Below, one piece after another: positions 1 to 6,240 of a stretch of 11,862 bases of DNA; the stretch's first letter is position 1, and each line of letters starts with the position of its first letter. Origin of the DNA: Baffinella frigidus (taxonomy: Eukaryota > Cryptophyceae > Cryptomonadales > Baffinellaceae); the NCBI GenBank assembly GCA_026770585.1, contig MU647046.1, forward strand, positions 109,463 through 121,324, read 5' to 3'. Made by a program: the position numbers and the translations under genes. Below the pieces are notes generated by a model that was given only the letters and a program-made list of their open reading frames with translations, searched no databases and had not been told where the DNA came from.

Positions 1-28
1 GGGGGGAGAGGGTTGCCCCCCCGGTATG

Positions 29-153
29 GAACCTTCGCGGTTCATTCGCGCGATGCACCGAAAAGCGATCAGAAACGTGATCAATTGCTGACTTTTGGCG
101 TGTTTCCTGGGCAATAGTCCAATAATTGAACCTTCGCGGTTCAGTCGTGCGAT
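29..153. repeat. Two copies of a 26-bp repeat, period 99
   Basis: Positions 29-54 and 128-153 carry the same 26-bp sequence with few differences. Each starts with the inverted-repeat motif GAACCTTCGCGGTTC, which could form a small hairpin. The 74 bp between them are unique. Function is unknown. Confidence 0.7.
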
Positions 154-189
154 CAAGCGTGTCCACATGATTGCGGCTCTGCAGGGTTC

Positions 190-240
190 ACAGGGTTAAG
201 GGTTTGTGGTGTAGGGTTGAGGGTTGAGGGTTTAGGGTGT
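190..240. repeat. Short degenerate telomere-like tract
   Basis: Irregular units of GGGTT(A/G)A(G)GG and GTAGGGTTGAGGG type in the TTTAGGG sense. It is too short and degenerate to be a working telomere, and resembles the longer arrays elsewhere in the window. Confidence 0.6.
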
Positions 241-285
241 GTGTTACATCGTAGGGTCCTATGGGCCGAAACATACGCTCCGAGG

Positions 286-480
286 CCCCACATGAGAACG
301 CTAGAGGGGCCTATTTAAAACCAAGATAATTTTATATGTAGCATCTGTCTAGTAACTTCTATTGCCCTTGGAGCCACTGAAGCCCTGGTTAGGCCGGTTA
401 CGAGGTTGGAACACCTTGTCCTGGTACAAAGTTTTTCAACCCCACATGTAAATAGGCCCCTCCGGCATTCTCGAGTGGGG
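286..480. mobile_element. Foldback-type element G, copy 1
   Basis: The ends are inverted copies: CCCCACATGAGAA at 286 pairs imperfectly with the stretch ending CTCGAGTGGGG at 480, and GAGGGGCCTATTTA near 304 pairs with TAAATAGGCCCCTC near 449-462. About 195 bp. The right half (about 421-480) matches the right half of a second copy at 9374-9585, including CTGGTAC, CAACCCCACAT and CTCGAGTGG. No protein is encoded; an open frame on the minus strand is a by-product. Confidence 0.6.
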
Positions 481-530
481 CACCGTCTTGGGAGAACTGT
501 TGGTCTCCACTTAGTAGCGACCGAGGACCT

Positions 531-554
531 TTTCACCTTGAATTCAAGGTGAAA
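531..554. repeat. Perfect 24-bp palindrome
   Basis: TTTCACCTTGAA is followed directly by its reverse complement, with no loop. It lies between the G element and the telomere-like array. Its role is unknown. Confidence 0.9.
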
Positions 555-704
555 TTCCGGTTAGCTTCTAAGGCACTGGATAAGATTCTAGTACAAATCG
601 TTTAGATGGACTGTTACACCGGGATTCGTACTGGAAATCCTGTAGATCAACGCCCTCCGAAATAGATTTGATTAGGTGGCGTGGTGAGTGGTGTGTGTCC
701 CTGA

Positions 705-890
705 AACCTAAACTATAAATCATAAACCATAAACCATAAACCATAAACCATAAACCATTAACCCCAAACCCCAAACCCCAAACCCCAAGCCCCAAGACCC
801 AAGCCCCAAGCCCTGAACCCTAAACCCTAAACCCTAAACCCCAAACCCCACACCCCAAACCCCAAACCCCGAACCCTAAACCCTGAACCA
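705..890. repeat. Interstitial telomere-like array, CCCTAAA sense
   Basis: The array grades from AAACCAT units (about 711-758) through AAACCCC units (759-810) to AAACCCT units, then ends in mixed forms. The CCCTAAA form is the telomere repeat of many green-lineage organisms. Its degeneracy and internal position argue for an interstitial array. A reverse-oriented array with the same block composition lies at 10009-10207. Repetitive Gly/Phe/Val/Trp open frames on the minus strand come only from this repeat. Confidence 0.85.
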
Positions 891-1117
891 GGGCACAGAT
901 TCCTACGGGAACGGCTCAAAAAGCAGCGGCGCCAAAGGCAATGGCTCAAACAGCAACGGGTCAAAAGGCAATGGCTCCAAAGCCCGACGCGGCGCGGATG
1001 AGCGGGGTGCATTCGTTCGGGCCGAGCGACGTCTTCGTTGACGCCAAGGACCACTCGGTCGAAACCCTGAGCCCGAAACCCGAAACCTTCACCCTGAACT
1101 CGACACCTGAAAACTGA
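887..1117 (+). CDS. Coding-like exon fragment between telomere-like arrays
   Basis: Two overlapping frames look coding. Frame one, from about 889 to a stop at 1039-1041, reads a Gly/Asn/Ser-rich low-complexity stretch (GNGS repeats) made by a 30-bp tandem duplication at 913-942 and 943-972. Frame two has an ATG at 941 and a stop at 1115-1117 (58 residues). Its part at 986-1060 has G or C at 23 of 25 third codon positions and reads SGVHSFGPSDVFVDAKDHSV, an ordinary protein-like composition. The best coding signal therefore changes frame near 975-990, which suggests a frameshifted fragment or a spliced exon. The last 15 or so codons run into the telomere-like array and are unlikely to be original. 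I do not recognise the family. It may be a captured or decayed exon. Confidence 0.35.
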   Translation, partial: TRAQIPTGTAQKAAAPKAMAQTATGQKAMAPKPDAARMSGVHSFGPSDVFVDAKDHSVETLSPKPETFTLNSTPEN

Positions 1118-1188
1118 AAACCGAAACCCGAAACCCTGAACCCCAAACCCCAAACCCCAAACCCCAAACCCCAAACCCTAAACCCTAA
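1060..1188. repeat. Second telomere-like array, CCCTAAA sense
   Basis: Degenerate units (CCGAAAC, CTGAAAAC, CCCGAAAC) pass into five or so regular AAACCCC units and end in AAACCCTAAACCCTAAAG. It is separated from the array at 705-890 by the coding-like fragment. Confidence 0.8.
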
Positions 1189-1248
1189 AGTCTGCCCTAC
1201 CCTACGCGCATGCCGTGTCCTTGAATCGATGAACGATTAGAGCCTCCC

Positions 1249-1388
1249 TACACTAGGTGGGCTACGAGGGTTTTCCTCGACCCCGGATTCCGGGGTGTTA
1301 CGTGACCAATTTGCATCAGAAATATCCTTGAAAGTTAATTGTCTTGAGGTAAGTTGACTTTTGATGAAAGGTTCGTCGTCCACCGTGT
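1249..1388 (-). mobile_element. Element family E, reverse copy
   Basis: About 140 bp bounded by inverted ends related to CCACACGGTGGACTACGA. Internal blocks, read on the minus strand, include CTTTCATCAAAAGTCAACTT, GGCAGTTAACTTTCAAGGAT-like sequence, TGCAAATTGGTCACG and CCCTCGTAGCCCA, matching copies at 2443, 2720 and 10692. Non-coding; it looks like a non-autonomous terminal-inverted-repeat element. Confidence 0.65.
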
Positions 1389-1390
1389 GA

Positions 1391-1430
1391 AGACGGTCGC
1401 CTGTAACCCCTCATTAAGAGACGGTCGCCT
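1391..1430. repeat. Repeated linker with ACGGTCGCCT, copy 1
   Basis: AGACGGTCGCC, AACCCCTCATTAAG and GACGGTCGCCT occur in this order. Related linkers are at 1631-1670 and 1782-1810. Each is followed within about 12 bp by the TATCCCTT end of a C element, so the linker and the element may have been duplicated together. Confidence 0.6.
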
Positions 1431-1510
1431 ATCCCTTGAGTGGCGAGCTGGTCAAATTTGACCAGCAAGAGGTCCTAGGCAGGTCCTAGGGCCCTACCGT
1501 AGGGCGTATC
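1429..1510 (-). mobile_element. Element family C, partial reverse copy
   Basis: Starts with the C terminus TATCCCTT-AGTGGC, then has the GGTCAAATTTGACC hairpin, GAGGTCCTAGGCAGGTCCTA and GGGCCCTACCGTAGGGCGTA. The far terminus is lost after about 1510, where a D-family fragment begins. Confidence 0.65.
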
Positions 1511-1523
1511 GCACTCTCTCGAC

Positions 1524-1613
1524 GGGCCGAGCGACCGATTTTCCGTTACCTTATCCGTAGGAACCCCCCCTATGTCCCTACGGATTGCCTACCGTAGGGA
1601 CCTAGGTCTTATC
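1524..1613 (+). mobile_element. Element family D, fragment
   Basis: Contains the D core: GGGCCGAG, TTTCCGTTACCTTATCCGTA, a GGAACCCCCCC run, CCCTACGGATTGCCTACCGT and CCTAGGTCTTATC. Both D termini are missing. It abuts the C copy on its left. Confidence 0.6.
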
Positions 1614-1630
1614 TTCGTCCTGGGCCCAGG

Positions 1631-1670
1631 AGACGGTTGCCCATAACCCCTAATTAAGCGACGGTCGCCT
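1631..1670. repeat. Repeated linker with ACGGTCGCCT, copy 2
   Basis: Second copy of the 40-bp linker (AGACGGTTGCC, AACCCCTAATTAAG, GACGGTCGCCT), again directly before a C element. Confidence 0.55.
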
Positions 1671-1680
1671 CTAAGGATAT

Positions 1681-1913
1681 ATCCCTTCAGTGGCAAGCTG
1701 GTCAAATTTGACCAGCGAGAGGTCCTAGGTAGGTCCTAGGGCCCTACGGTAGGGCGTATGAGCCTACTGGCCACTTAAGGGACAACCCCTCATTGAGAGA
1801 CGGTCGCCTATCCCTTAAGTGGCCAGTAGGCTCCTACGCCATACCGTAGGGCCCTAGGACCTGCCTAGGACCTCTCGCGGGTCAATTTTGTCCGGCTGGC
1901 CACTTAAGGGATA
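1681..1913. mobile_element. Two C elements in inverted orientation
   Basis: Left copy about 1681-1781 (reverse), right copy 1809-1913 (forward, 105 bp). Termini are TATCCCTTAAGTGGCC and its complement, each flanked by TA. Inside are TAGGGCCCTAGGACCTGCC and a gap-like GTCAA/TTTTG hairpin. The two copies form a roughly 100-bp inverted repeat around a 29-bp linker that carries CATTGAGAGACGGTCGCCT. The transcript of either strand could fold into a long hairpin. No coding capacity; a MITE-like pair is the best reading. Confidence 0.75.
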
Positions 1914-1942
1914 AGCCCTGGAGATGGATGCGCACCCGCATC

Positions 1943-2089
1943 TCATCTCGGAAGATAACTGAATCAGTTCCTTTTCAATAGGAGGTTGAATAGGAGAAAT
2001 TTGTCAGGGCATAGTAAATTTAATGAGGCCTCCTAATGAAATAAAAACGCTAATTGGGGAATTGGTTCAGTTATCTTTCGAGATAAAAT
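1943..2089. mobile_element. AT-rich inverted-repeat element
   Basis: The sequence around 1943-1970 (ATCTCGGAAGATAACTGAA) returns inverted at about 2057-2089 (TTCAGTTATCTTTCGAGAT), with roughly 30-bp imperfect arms and an AT-rich interior. No known family could be named. Confidence 0.55.
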
Positions 2090-2289
2090 CTCGTCGTGTC
2101 TCTCCATAGATTCTATCTCAGATTTCAGTGGGGCTTGGCGCCATTCTATACATTTAGGGTTTTAAAACTCTTCGATTTGTACCAAAAATCGTTGAGATGG
2201 ACAGTTTTTGATGCATAATCTATGAAGGGCCCCGATGAAATCTCATCCGGACGAGTATTCATAATGAATACGATTTCGGGGATCTCCGA
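2090..2289. other. AT-rich spacer with small inverted motifs
   Basis: No gene is seen. CATAGATT (about 2106) and AATCTATG (2217) are inverted copies. The block around 2179-2206 (GTACCAAAAATCGTTGAGAT) resembles 591-616 (GTACAAATCGTTTAGATGGA), which suggests another dispersed repeat. Confidence 0.4.
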
Positions 2290-2376
2290 TTCGATTTTGG
2301 TGTATCTTGAGGCTCTAAATGAAGTCTAGATAGACGACTGTCTTATTTATACCCCTTAAGATACACCAAAATCGAA
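2290..2376. repeat. Perfect 19-bp inverted repeat
   Basis: TTCGATTTTGGTGTATCTT at 2290-2308 is exactly complementary to 2358-2376, with a 49-bp loop. It may be the core of a small foldback element or a hairpin RNA. Confidence 0.85.
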
Positions 2377-2442
2377 CCTTGGGACGAGACGTGAGTAGAC
2401 ATGTTCTCCTGAGCATAGTGGGTCAACCCGAGTGAGGCAGAG

Positions 2443-2525
2443 CCACACGGTGGACTACGAACCTTTCATCAAAAGTCGACTGGCCCTACGGGCAGTTAAC
2501 TTCAAGGATTTTCTCATGCAAAGTA
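2443..2525 (+). mobile_element. Element family E, truncated copy
   Basis: Begins CCACACGGTGGACTACGAAC and continues with TTTCATCAAAAGTCGACT, GGGCAGTTAACTTCAAGGAT and CTCATGCAAA, then stops matching. It lacks the right 60 bp found in the copies at 2720 and 10692. Confidence 0.65.
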
Positions 2526-2622
2526 CTAATTAAGGATGGCATGGAACAAAGATATCATATTGATGTTGTGCACGAACCGACCCGAATCCCGGTCGACCCG
2601 TTTGTTGTTCTTCCCGGGAGTC

Positions 2623-2669
2623 AGGTCCCTCCCCGATGCGTGAAACGAATTCACATCGGAGGGGGACCT
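2623..2669. repeat. Hairpin in an otherwise unique stretch
   Basis: AGGTCCCTCCCCGATG pairs with CATCGGAGGGGGACCT (14 of 16 positions), and the inner GTGAA/TTCAC extends the stem to a 5-nt loop. The surrounding 2526-2719 shows no gene I can support. Confidence 0.6.
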
Positions 2670-2719
2670 AACCAGCCTCGGCCGAGCATGCTCCCGCGAA
2701 GGTGAACCTACCAAGGTAC

Positions 2720-2855
2720 CCACACGGAGGACTACGAACCTTTCATCAAAAGTCAACTGACCCCGCGGGCAGTTAACTTCAAGGATTTTCTCGTGCAAAT
2801 TTGGTCACGTTGCCGCTAAATCTAGGGGTCCCGAAACCCTCGTAGCCCACCGTGT
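2720..2855 (+). mobile_element. Element family E, nearly full copy
   Basis: Left end CCACACGGAGGACTACGAAC, then TTTCATCAAAAGTCAACTGA, GGGCAGTTAACTTCAAGGAT, GCAAATTTGGTCACGTTGCC, CTAAATCTAGGGGTCCCG and CTCGTAGCCCACCGTGT. Right and left termini are inverted copies. It matches the copy at 10692-10829 over its whole length. Confidence 0.75.
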
Positions 2856-2873
2856 CTAACCCTTACACCCTAA

Positions 2874-3238
2874 TCTCGAAACCATCAATCCTGGACCCTC
2901 GGGGCTAACGCAGGATGAGTCGAGGGGGGGGGGCGGTTTTGATGACGCTACTGAGGCCGGACCCTCCACACAGCGGGCTACGAAGGGATTTTCGGCCCAT
3001 TTTGGGCCGAGTTTCCGTTGCCTTATCCGTAGGAACCACCCTAGGCCCCTACGGCTTGCCTACCGTAGGGTCCTAGGTCTTGTCGAGTAGGGGTTATTCA
3101 AAATCCCTTCGAACTCCGCTGTGTGGCTGCATCTGAGCGGCCCTGAACTCGAAACCATAAACCCTAAACCCTGAAGCCTGGACCCTAAAGCAGGATGGGT
3201 CGAGGGGGGGGGACGATTTTGATGACGCGACTGAGGCC
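2874..3238. repeat. Direct repeat either side of a D element
   Basis: Positions 2874-2958 and 3147-3238 share CTCGAAACCAT, CCTGGACCCT, GCAGGATG-GTCGAGGGGGG, TTTTGATGACGC and ACTGAGGCC. The D element at 2966-3126 lies between them. The second copy contains extra AAACCCTAAACCCT, a short telomere-like insertion. This looks like a segmental duplication associated with the element. Confidence 0.6.
2966..3126 (+). mobile_element. Element family D, full copy (161 bp)
   Basis: Termini CCACACAGCGGGCTACGAAG and its near complement ending CCGCTGTGTGG form inverted repeats of about 25 bp. Inside are a GGCCCATTTTGGGCC palindrome, the GTTTCCGTTGCCTTATCCGT block, CTACGGCTTGCCTACCGTAG and TCCTAGGTCTTGTC. 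The termini resemble those of family E, so D and E may use the same mobilisation machinery. No transposase is present. Confidence 0.75.
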
Positions 3239-3259
3239 TGAGCCTGTGTACGGCCTACG

Positions 3260-3380
3260 TACAGGGGTACCTCGCTCAGAAGAAACCGCCCCCCCCCCAG
3301 GACCACCATAGGGCCCTAGGCATAGGCCTACTGTAGGGTCCTAGGGGGCGGTGGTTTCTGATGAGCGAGGTACCCCTGTA
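3260..3380 (+). mobile_element. Element family A, full copy (121 bp with TA ends)
   Basis: TACAGGGGTACCTCGCTCA begins the left arm and returns inverted at the right end, giving arms of roughly 30 bp that include AGAAACCGCC. The centre holds AGGACCACCATAGGGCCCTA and GGCCTACTGTAGGGTCCTAG. TA stands at both outer edges, consistent with a TA target duplication as made by Tc1/mariner-type transposases. The class assignment is inference. Confidence 0.8.
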
Positions 3381-3401
3381 GGTTCAGGCCTCAGCCTCAC
3401 C

Positions 3402-3523
3402 TACAGGGGTACCTCGCTCATGAGAAAACGCCTTCCCCTAGGAGCCTACAGTAGGACTCTGCCTAGGGCCCTGCGATAGTCCCTAGGGGGGGGGCGTTTT
3501 CTTGTGGAAGAGGTGTCCTTGTA
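3402..3523 (+). mobile_element. Element family A, copy with decayed right arm
   Basis: The left arm is standard (TACAGGGGTACCTCGCTCA), but the right arm reads GAAGAGGTGTCCTTGTA, so several terminal bases have changed. The core differs (GAGCCTACAGTAGGACTCTG). It lies 21 bp from the previous copy. Confidence 0.7.
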
Positions 3524-3539
3524 AGTACATTCATAGGCT

Positions 3540-3687
3540 AACGGCCTGAAAATGGGGTAGTTAGGCATACGGCATTGCCTAGGACCTCCTACCGTAGGAC
3601 GAGGGATCCTAGGACCAAAAAGTCTCGGCCTACGGTAGGAGGTCCTAGTCAATCCCGTAGGCCTAACTACCCCATGTTCAGGCCGTT
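3540..3687. mobile_element. Element family B, full copy (148 bp)
   Basis: AACGGCCTGAA at the left pairs with TTCAGGCCGTT at the right. Inner arms ATGGGGTAGTTAGGC and GCCTAACTACCCCAT continue the palindrome. The core carries ACCTCCTACCGTAGGACGAG and CGGCCTACGGTAGGAGGTCC. A second copy is at 4513-4654. Non-coding. Confidence 0.75.
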
Positions 3688-3721
3688 CCCCTATTGACAT
3701 GTAGGGCCTGCTTACGTTCCC

Positions 3722-3811
3722 GAGTAGGCGCATTCGCCCTACCGTAGGGCCCTAGGACCTGCCTAGGACCTGGCGGGGGTCACTTTTGCCCCCCTCGCCA
3801 CTTAAGGGATA
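3722..3811 (+). mobile_element. Element family C, left-truncated copy
   Basis: GAGTAGGCGCATTCGCCCTA, then CCGTAGGGCCCTAGGACCTG, a GGGGGTCACTTTTGCCCCC hairpin, and the intact right end TCGCCACTTAAGGGATA. The TATCCCTTAAGTGGCC left terminus is missing. Confidence 0.65.
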
Positions 3812-3999
3812 GGGCCTACTTCGGTTCAGGCCTCAGCCTCACCTACATGTAAGCACATGTAGAGCCTACTTAAGTGCAGGCCTCAGAGAGGAAGGGGGCG
3901 GATTTCAGGCGGAAGGGACGTGACTGTGTAAAGTCACTCCGGTCATCCTACACGGGGTAGTATCCCCAGTGGGTTGGGCCCGCCTCGGGAGTCAAGTAC

Positions 4000-4233
4000 A
4001 TGCAGCACGCTGCTTCCCACCAGCCCTGCGAGGCGGACCAAATCCACCGGTGTGTGGAGCCATTTCTTCGGGTGGCGCATTGGTTTTCGAAGGTGCCGCC
4101 CGAGGGGTCCAGCGCATGCCCCAGCCTCGATTTGGTCCGCCTCGGAGAGCTGGTGATCTACAATACAGTGGCGCGCTGTTGCTTTATGCCTGAAGTGGCC
4201 AGTAGGCTCAGACACCCTACCGTAGGGCCCTAA
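4000..4233 (+). CDS. Coding-like 77-residue open frame with internal inverted repeat
   Basis: An ATG at 4000 opens a frame whose first 60 residues look protein-like (for example EADQIHRCVEPFLRVAHWF), with mostly G or C at third positions. The last 14 residues come from a C element, so the original end is lost or spliced away. Positions 4018-4044 and 4129-4155 are inverted copies (25 of 27), so the minus strand also encodes a similar frame (4215 to 3943) with the same EADQI motif. That symmetry weakens the coding claim. No family is recognised. It may be a pseudogene fragment or a hairpin-forming repeat. Confidence 0.25.
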   Translation: MQHAASHQPCEADQIHRCVEPFLRVAHWFSKVPPEGSSACPSLDLVRLGELVIYNTVARCCFMPEVASRLRHPTVGP

Positions 4234-4288
4234 GACTATCTGCGATCTCTGTGCGGTTCAATTTGACCGCATGGCCACTGAAGGGATA
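4191..4288 (+). mobile_element. Element family C, diverged copy
   Basis: TGAAGTGGCCAGTAGGCTCA at the left, CACCCTACCGTAGGGCCCTA, GTGCGGTTCAATTTGACCGC, and GGCCACTGAAGGGATA at the right. Both termini share the same T-to-G change (CTGAAG for CTTAAG), as expected if the arms were homogenised. It abuts the A element at 4290. Confidence 0.7.
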
Positions 4289-4289
4289 G

Positions 4290-4410
4290 TACAGGGCTAC
4301 CTCGCTCATAAGAAACCGACCCCCCCTAGGACCCTACAGTAGGGCCATGCCTATGGCCCTACGGTGGTCCTAGGGGGGGGGCGGTTCCTTGTGAGCGAGG
4401 TACCCCTGTA
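4290..4410 (+). mobile_element. Element family A, full copy (121 bp)
   Basis: TACAGGGCTACCTCGCTCAT at the left and GTGAGCGAGGTACCCCTGTA at the right, with TA at both edges. The core is CTAGGACCCTACAGTAGGGC and GGCCCTACGGTGGTCCTAGG between C and G runs. Same length as the copies at 3260 and 8321. Confidence 0.8.
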
Positions 4411-4512
4411 GGGCCCTACGGTGGATAGCCTCGTGTGGTACGCCCTGGCGTACACGGACTCCTAACAAAGGGGGGACGCGTCCTATCCCACACTCCCCTC
4501 ATAGGGTGGCCT

Positions 4513-4654
4513 CCTGAAAATTGGGTAGTTAAGCCTACGGTATTGCCTACGGTAGGCCGTACGGACCTAGGGGGGGTCCTACGAAACATTAGGCCCTAGG
4601 AGCCCTACGGCCTACCATATTCAATACCGTAGGCCTAACTACCCGGTTTTCAGG
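4513..4654. mobile_element. Element family B, second copy
   Basis: CCTGAAAATTGGGTAGTTAA at the left pairs with the block ending AACTACCCGGTTTTCAGG. Inside are CCTACGGTATTGCCTACGGT and AATACCGTAGGCC. It is followed after 5 bp by a D element. Confidence 0.75.
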
Positions 4655-4659
4655 GCCTG

Positions 4660-4815
4660 CCACACAGCGGGCTACGAAGGGGTTTTCGGCCCAAATCTGG
4701 TCACCTTTCCGTCGCCTTATCCGTAGGAACCCCCCTACGTCCCTACGGGTTGCCTACCGTAGGGCCTCAGGTCTTATCGTTTAGCGGTTGTTTAAAATCT
4801 CTTCGAGGTCCGCTG
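4660..4815 (+). mobile_element. Element family D, copy with worn right end
   Basis: CCACACAGCGGGCTACGAAG at the left, GTCGCCTTATCCGTAGGAAC, CTACGGGTTGCCTACCGTAG and GGTCTTATC inside, and AAAATCTCTTCGAGGTCCGC at the right. The last bases of the right terminus have decayed (CTGGAC instead of TGTGTGG). Confidence 0.7.
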
Positions 4816-5051
4816 GACTTGGCGCCACGTGGCTTTCACTTGGAGGGCTACAAGGCTTACTTCAATCCCAAAAGGGCGTTGTCGAAGCTAAACAAGGGGG
4901 AGAACGAGGTTCAATCAAATTGACAAACACGACCGCTTTGCGCTAATAGGGGAGGTAGAGCGCTGTGCAGAGAAGTTGCCCATGGGAAATAATGATTCTT
5001 TAAATTTCCCACGGGAAATAACGATCCTTTGAAATTGGAGCCATTTTGTGG
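4816..5051. other. Largely unique spacer with a 29-bp tandem duplication
   Basis: No gene is recognised. Units at 4979-5007 and 5008-5036 are near-identical (CCCATGGGAAATAATGATTC against CCCACGGGAAATAACGATCC). Otherwise the base order looks unique. Confidence 0.6.
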
Positions 5052-5089
5052 ACTTTTGAGAAATTTAGTACCATGAATTTCTCAAAAGT
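5052..5089. repeat. Perfect 14-bp hairpin, 10-nt loop
   Basis: ACTTTTGAGAAATT (5052-5065) is the exact complement of AATTTCTCAAAAGT (5076-5089). The loop is TAGTACCATG. It lies just upstream of the repeat that begins near 5097. Confidence 0.85.
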
Positions 5090-5373
5090 GGAGAAATGGG
5101 GGAAAATACCCATTCATCGGGTGTAAAGCGCAAAGGGAAAGAGGAAGCGGTCGCGTCCGCAAACCGCACTCGCAGGACAAACTTCGGGTTTATTTTGGGA
5201 GTGAGCAGTCCGCTGGGAGAATTTGCGTTGCGCGCTTTTGGGATTTTGGGAGTTGATGCGCGCTTCTCGCGGAGCTTCGACGGGGCATAATGGAGGCGGG
5301 TCTTCGCTTATCACCGGGGGTCTTCGCTATGGAGGTTATTTACGTCCTGATGGATTTTTCTCACCTGATGGAC

Positions 5374-5453
5374 CTACCCTACCCTACCCTGCCCTACCCT
5401 GCCCTACCCTAGATCTACCCTAATTTACTCTCCCCTCCCCTACCCTACCCTTT
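5374..5453. repeat. CCCTA/CCCTG simple repeat tract
   Basis: Pentamer units CTACC and CTGCC repeat, with a break at AGATCTACCCTAATTTACTC, then CCCTCCCCTACCCTACCC. A microsatellite distinct from the 7-bp telomere-like arrays. Confidence 0.8.
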
Positions 5454-5544
5454 ATTGTACTTTTCAGGTCAGCGCGGATTTTGGGTCGGGGAGTCGGGAA
5501 AAACCTTTAGGGTTTTAATTTTTGCTAATAGACGTCTAGGATCC

Positions 5545-5740
5545 TAGAGCGGTTTTCTCATCTGTCGGCCGCGACCCGGGATGAAATCATGAACAAGGGC
5601 TCCAATTCCAGCCACTTTTGACGTTTTTGTCAAAACATAAAACTCTAAAACTTCAGGATCACGCCAAAAGTGGCCGGAATTGGAGCCCTTGTTCATGATT
5701 TCATCCCGGGTCGCGGCCGACAGATGAGAAAACCGCTCTA
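5545..5740. repeat. 76-bp near-perfect inverted repeat with 44-bp loop
   Basis: The arm at 5545-5620 is complementary to 5665-5740 at 75 of 76 positions; the single mismatch is at the A in CCAATTCCAGCC. The loop is AT-rich. Either strand's transcript would form a long, almost perfect stem of the kind processed by Dicer-like enzymes where they exist. The low divergence means recent formation or active homogenisation. No other copy of the arm is seen in this window, so it differs from families A to E. Confidence 0.95.
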
Positions 5741-5937
5741 GATCTATTTTGTAGCTAAAACATTTTTGCTTAAATTTGGCTTTTTTTTTTTTGCTGAAAT
5801 ACCCCATTTTGGGTGTAAAGCGCAAAGGGAAACAGGAAGCGGTCGCGTCCGCTGACACCAGGACACGACTCGGAATGGGCCGCTTTTTTTACGTCCAAAT
5901 TCTGATAGGTGCATCGCATCGTTCCACATTTAGATAA

Positions 5938-6078
5938 AAGCAAAAGCCACATCCTCACTTCCCAACAAACACCACAGCTCCCAGCCCACACGCTCCGCAG
6001 CTCCTCAAAGCCCTCGCAGCCCTCCACTCCTCCGCCTTCCGCTACACCACCACCACCACAACCCCACACTCCTCCGCC
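5938..6078 (+). promoter_or_regulatory. Presumed 5' leader of the small membrane-protein gene
   Basis: About 140 bp rich in C, A and CCA/CTCC units, poor in G, with no ATG on the plus strand. It ends in CTCCGCCATGG. Low-G, ATG-free composition fits an untranslated leader. Where transcription starts is not known. Confidence 0.4.
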
Positions 6079-6240
6079 ATGGTCAACCCGAAGCTCCAGA
6101 TTCCGCTTACGGTGGCATCAGCCCTCTGCTTCACGGGCGGCGCGATCTACTACCGCGATCACCACTGGGCCCCCTACCTTAACGGGCCGCACAAGGCCAT
6201 CGAGATGCGGAAAGCCGCGGAGGCGATGTCCGAGGCCTGA
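6079..6240 (+). CDS. 53-residue single-span membrane protein, likely organellar
   Basis: ATG at 6079, stop TGA at 6238-6240. The start sits in GCCATGG, a strong eukaryotic initiation context, and no ATG occurs in the preceding 140 bases, which are CT- and CCA-rich like a leader. G or C fills 46 of 53 third positions. The protein has a short N-terminus (MVNPKLQIP), one hydrophobic segment at about residues 9-26 (ending FTGGAIYY), then RDHHW and a charged helical tail with IEMRKAAEAM. This layout resembles tiny inner-membrane subunits of mitochondrial respiratory complexes, such as the COX5C/COX6C type with a GG-YY span and a charged tail, but that match is by layout only. The frame upstream is open to 5938 with no ATG, so a longer N-terminal extension would need an upstream exon. 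A GATAAAA box at about 5932 could be promoter-related. Confidence 0.75.
   Translation: MVNPKLQIPLTVASALCFTGGAIYYRDHHWAPYLNGPHKAIEMRKAAEAMSEA

Larger units (their letters stand above)
3381..3847. repeat. Identical 25-bp direct repeats
   Basis: GGTTCAGGCCTCAGCCTCAC plus CTACA occurs at 3381-3405 and again at 3823-3847. The first copy follows an A element and the second follows a C element. It marks a duplicated junction sequence. Confidence 0.7.
5097..5852. repeat. Direct repeats about 40 bp long, 690 bp apart
   Basis: Copies at about 5119-5160 and 5811-5852 share GGGTGTAAAGCGCAAAGGGA and GGAAGCGGTCGCGTCCGC, with one difference between them. An AATACCC(C)ATT box precedes both. The hairpin at 5545-5740 lies between them, so the pair may be the ends of a roughly 750-bp unit. 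The stretch 5161-5373 has no gene I can support. Confidence 0.6.

Noticed and set aside
568-1174. Minus-strand open frames rich in Gly, Phe, Val and Trp (GLGFGVWGLGF type)
   Set aside because: They are translations of the CCCAAAC/CCCTAAA arrays and repeat with their period. No independent coding sign.
3094-3309. Minus-strand frame with FLLSEVPLY
   Set aside because: The residues are a translation of the A-element arm and recur wherever the arm is open.
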